Shown in pieces: positions 6,206 to 8,318 of a stretch of DNA of 8,318 nucleotides (within the stretch, counting starts at the first letter, position 1; each line of letters begins with the position of its first letter). The notes below the pieces were generated by a model. That model searched no databases. It worked only from the letters and a program-made list of their open reading frames with translations, and was not told the DNA's origin. A program made the position numbers and the translations under genes. The stretch covers positions 1-8,318 of the forward strand of contig JAFUGO010000161.1 in NCBI GenBank assembly GCA_017469325.1, in the 5' to 3' direction. The stretch is from Mogibacterium sp. GTDB lineage: Bacteria > Bacillota_A > Clostridia > Peptostreptococcales > Anaerovoracaceae.

Positions 6206-7384
6206 CTATCTCGACATTATCTTCCGGGCGACCGGCATTGCGATCCTGTACGGCAGCGGCCTGAGTGCTTTATCCGCTTTTTTGAGCATATCCCTTATCT
6301 GAATGTGCTGCGGGCAGTGCTGTTCGCATTTGCCGCATCCGATACACTGGGTCGCAAATCCCGGCTCCTTCTGCATGCCCACATTGCGTGCGAATTCAAA
6401 CCTTACCGAAGTCTTTTTGCCCTCTATATACATGAGGTTCCAGTAGTGGAAGTTGCCCGGTATATCCACGCCGCGCGGGCATGGCATGCAGTATCTGCAG
6501 CCTGTGCACCCGACACGCTCTTTTTCTTTGATGATCTTTCTGACTGTGTCAGTGAGCTCAAAGTCGGTCTGATCAAAGCACCCCGGCTTTGCGTCCGATG
6601 CGATACGTATATTCTCATCGACCATCTCGAGCGAATTCATGCCCGAGAGCACCACTGTCACTCCGCTCTGATCCCAGAGCCACCTGAGACCGAGCTCCGC
6701 AGCCGTGTAGCCCTTGCCGCTGTCTCTGAGAGCGCGCTGCGCCTTCACCGGAAGGTTCACCAGCTTGCCTCCGCGCAGAGGCTCCATGATCACCACGGGC
6801 ACTCCCTTTTCGGCGGCCGCCTTAAGCCCCGCCCTGCCGGCCTGCGAATGCTCGTCGAAATAATTGTACTGGATCTGACAGATATCCCAGTCGTAATCGG
6901 CAAGGATCTTCAGGAAATTGTCGGTGTTGCCGTGATAGGAAAACCCGATGTTGCGGATTTTGCCCGAACGCTTCTTTTCCTCGATCCATTCGAGCACGCC
7001 CACCTTTTTCAGCTTTTCCCACATGGCGATGTCGGTCAGATGGTGCATCAGGTACACGTCCACGTAATCGGTGCGCAGCCGCTTCAGCTCCTCGTTGAAA
7101 TACTTATCGAGCGCCGCGTTCGAGCACACCAGATACTGCGGCAGCTTGGTCGCCACCTTTACCTTTTCGCGCAGGCTGTTTTTCTCCAGGATCTCGCCGA
7201 GCGCGGCCTCGCTCCCGGGGTACAGATACGCGGTATCGAAGTAATTGACGCCGCCCTCATAGGCCGCCAGGATCTCTTTTTCGGTCTCCTCCATATCGAT
7301 GCGGCCGCCCTTCTTCGGGAACCGCATGCACCCGAACCCGAGGATCGAGAAATCCTCGCCGTGCCTGCCTTTTCTGTATTGCAT
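6206..7384 (-). CDS. Aldo/keto reductase with C-terminal 2[4Fe-4S] ferredoxin domain
   Basis: A 392-residue cytoplasmic oxidoreductase. Residues about 1-270 form the aldo/keto reductase barrel with the expected catalytic tetrad: D50 and Y55 in 'FDTAYLYPGSE', K80 in 'VATKLP', and H114 in 'DVYLMHHL'. The late barrel motifs 'EPLRGGKL' and 'VLSGMNSLEMVDEN' are also present. Residues about 290-360 carry two clusters: C293, C296, C299, C302 followed by 'PRGVDIP', and C347, C350, C353, C357 followed by Pro. This matches the ferredoxin-fused reductase subfamily common in anaerobes; the substrate is unknown and the fusion suggests electron exchange with ferredoxin. The ribosome site AAAGGA precedes the ATG. 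It follows the degraded radical SAM gene by 97 bases and precedes the 74-residue gene by 19. Confidence 0.95.
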   Translation of the reverse strand: MQYRKGRHGEDFSILGFGCMRFPKKGGRIDMEETEKEILAAYEGGVNYFDTAYLYPGSEAALGEILEKNSLREKVKVATKLPQYLVCSNAALDKYFNEELKRLRTDYVDVYLMHHLTDIAMWEKLKKVGVLEWIEEKKRSGKIRNIGFSYHGNTDNFLKILADYDWDICQIQYNYFDEHSQAGRAGLKAAAEKGVPVVIMEPLRGGKLVNLPVKAQRALRDSGKGYTAAELGLRWLWDQSGVTVVLSGMNSLEMVDENIRIASDAKPGCFDQTDFELTDTVRKIIKEKERVGCTGCRYCMPCPRGVDIPGNFHYWNLMYIEGKKTSVRFEFARNVGMQKEPGFATQCIGCGKCEQHCPQHIQIRDMLKKADKALRPLPYRIAMPVARKIMSR

Positions 7385-7402
7385 CGGTGTATCTTCCTTT
7401 CC

Positions 7403-7437
7403 GCAGAAGGTCCGGCAGAATATCCGTCCTCTTCTGC
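7403..7437 (-). other. Possible stem-loop upstream of the aldo/keto reductase ribosome site
   Basis: GCAGAAG and CTTCTGC (7403-7409 and 7431-7437) form a 7-bp inverted repeat around a 21-base loop, with a 3-bp CGG/CCG pairing inside. It lies immediately upstream of the AAAGGA ribosome site. It has no T-run. It could affect processing or translation, or be chance. Confidence 0.3.
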
Positions 7438-7481
7438 AAGTGTTGATCGGTATATCGTCTGCGTTTTCGGTCGGTTTCCGG

Positions 7482-7957
7482 TCAGGCTTTCGCCGCGCGT
7501 TCCGCCTCCAGAATCGCCTCCACCTGCTGCCGTTTTTCGAACAGTACGCAGCCGCCTACGTGGGCTCCGCCCAGAAGCCCCTGATCCTGAAGCGCGGAGG
7601 AAAGCGGCGAGGCAAGTGCCTCCTTCAGGGAGGTTTCTTTCACGTTCACGTCGGAGTACGGCGAGAACGGGCAGGGTTCCGCGCCTCCGTGCGAATTGAT
7701 ATGGAAGAATTCGCGGCCGGCCGCCATGCATCCGCCCATCGCAAGCTCGAGGTGATGCTCGCGATCAGAAATCCGGGCACGTGAAGCCCCTCTTCCTCGT
7801 ATTTCAGGCGGGTTTTCGAAGCTTTTCGGCTCGCCGCCGCGAATTTCAGCATAAACGCGCTTTCCTTTGGATTCTTCAGAGTAGCCTTCAGGGTGTCGGC
7901 CACGATCTTTTCCACGCCCTGTTCGATGTGGCGGGCTACGTCAAACTGCTGTTTCAT
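7482..7957 (-). pseudogene. Radical SAM/SPASM-like protein gene with its catalytic core deleted
   Basis: Two parts of one protein family are fused out of frame. The 5' part starts at the ATG at 7957 (ribosome site AGGGAG) and reads 'MKQQFDVARHIEQGVEKIV' through 'PGFLIASITS' at residue 70. In relatives I recall, this is followed at once by the CxxxCxxC radical SAM cluster motif; here that motif is absent. The 3' part, in the frame from 7748 to the stop at 7482, reads 'ELAMGGCMAAGREFFHINSH', 'GGAEPCPFSPYSD' and 'HVGGCVLFEKR', the typical C-terminal auxiliary region with three cysteines. The junction lies near 7744-7750. Reading from the ATG crosses into junk and stops at 7646. An ATG at 7739 could start the 3' part but has no ribosome site. 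The missing segment is probably a few hundred residues, so the product cannot be an active radical SAM enzyme. Confidence 0.8.
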
Positions 7958-7988
7958 TCTGCTTGTCTCCCTGTATTGATATATCGTC

Positions 7989-8318
7989 TTACTTTACAGT
8001 TCCGGCTCCGGCAGTATCCGGTGTATCGTCGTCATACGCCTCTCTCCGTGCCCAATGCGCCAGCCGGTGCAGGTTCGGCCACAGTTCCCGGGCATAATCC
8101 GTGAGCGAATACTCCACCCGGGGCGGGATCTCCTCATACTGCCGGCGTGTGACCAGCCCGTCGGCCTCCAGCTCCTTCAGCGATGAAGAGAGCATCGCGC
8201 TCGTAATACCCTTCGTTTTGCGTGCGAGATCGATGAATCGGGCCGTGCCGTCCACGGACAGCGTACACAGAAGGCGAAGCTTCCATTTCCCGCCGATCAG
8301 CTTTACGGCTTTTGCCAG
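7989..8318 (-). CDS. HxlR-family winged-helix transcriptional regulator, N-terminus cut by window edge
   Basis: The frame is open from the right edge through 109 codons to the TAA at 7989. It begins 'LAKAVKLIGGKWKLRLLCTL', the standard HxlR first helix with the IGGKW motif, then 'RFIDLARKTKGITSAMLSSS' and 'LKELEADGLVTRRQY' (recognition helix and wing approach), then 'EIPPRVEYSLTDYARELWP', the family's most diagnostic motif. Only a short N-terminal piece is missing; a GTG at 8255 is internal and not the start. HxlR proteins are dimeric DNA-binding regulators, often responding to reactive electrophiles or redox stress and often next to oxidoreductases. It precedes the radical SAM remnant by 31 bases and the aldo/keto reductase lies beyond it. 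Regulation of that cluster, or of itself, is plausible but inferred. Confidence 0.92.
   Translation of the reverse strand: MAKAVKLIGGKWKLRLLCTLSVDGTARFIDLARKTKGITSAMLSSSLKELEADGLVTRRQYEEIPPRVEYSLTDYARELWPNLHRLAHWARREAYDDDTPDTAGAGTVK

Noticed and set aside
6305..7699. 464-codon open frame on the plus strand
   Set aside because: It is antisense to the aldo/keto reductase and the radical SAM remnant, in the GC-rich part where stop-free shadows are common. No recognisable domain.
7482..7739. Independent 85-residue protein from the 3' part of the radical SAM gene
   Set aside because: Family-like residues (E-L-A) continue upstream of this ATG in frame, and no ribosome site precedes it. It is a fragment, not a separate gene.
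7989..8255. 88-residue gene starting at the GTG at 8255
   Set aside because: The HxlR signature with IGGKW continues upstream in the same frame to the window edge, so the GTG is an internal valine.

Overview
The window looks like a chromosomal segment of an anaerobic member of the Bacillota, most likely class Clostridia. Three things suggest this: strong Shine-Dalgarno sequences, many 4Fe-4S redox proteins, and protein types (LytS-type 5TM receptor, YhbY, HxlR, ferredoxin-fused aldo/keto reductase) familiar from gut or rumen Clostridia. This is inferred from family resemblance only; there is no rRNA to fix the taxon. Every gene I can support is on the minus strand, so transcription runs from right to left. 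Two genes run off the edges: a 5TM receptor on the left and an HxlR regulator on the right. Coding density is high and no gap exceeds 300 bases. GC is uneven: 42% in 721-780 and 65% in 8041-8100 by hand count.

There are three transcription units, read in the direction of transcription. (1) From the right edge to about 5521: an HxlR-family regulator (partial), a radical SAM gene whose catalytic core has been deleted, an aldo/keto reductase with a C-terminal 2[4Fe-4S] domain, a 74-residue unknown protein, a YhbY RNA-binding protein, and a 36-codon stub that reads like the first residues of a sirtuin. The stub ends inside a hairpin that appears to serve as the terminator. (2) About 5480 to 4328: a 123-residue unknown protein with a compact GNRA-capped hairpin in its predicted leader, then a histidine phosphatase, closed by a strong intrinsic terminator. 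(3) About 4317 to the left edge: a 900-residue multi-cluster iron-sulfur flavoprotein, a HypA-type metallochaperone, and a membrane receptor whose truncated end resembles receptors that carry SpoIIE/PP2C phosphatase domains. These three genes are packed with gaps of 11 and 0 bases.

The third unit is the most interesting functionally. It places a large electron-transfer enzyme, a nickel/zinc chaperone with no hydrogenase gene in sight, and a transmembrane signalling protein in one apparent operon. The first unit is interesting because it carries two separate gene remnants (radical SAM and sirtuin) among intact genes, which suggests recent local gene loss or population-level deletion variants. 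I see no CRISPR array, tRNA, rRNA, insertion sequence or phage gene.
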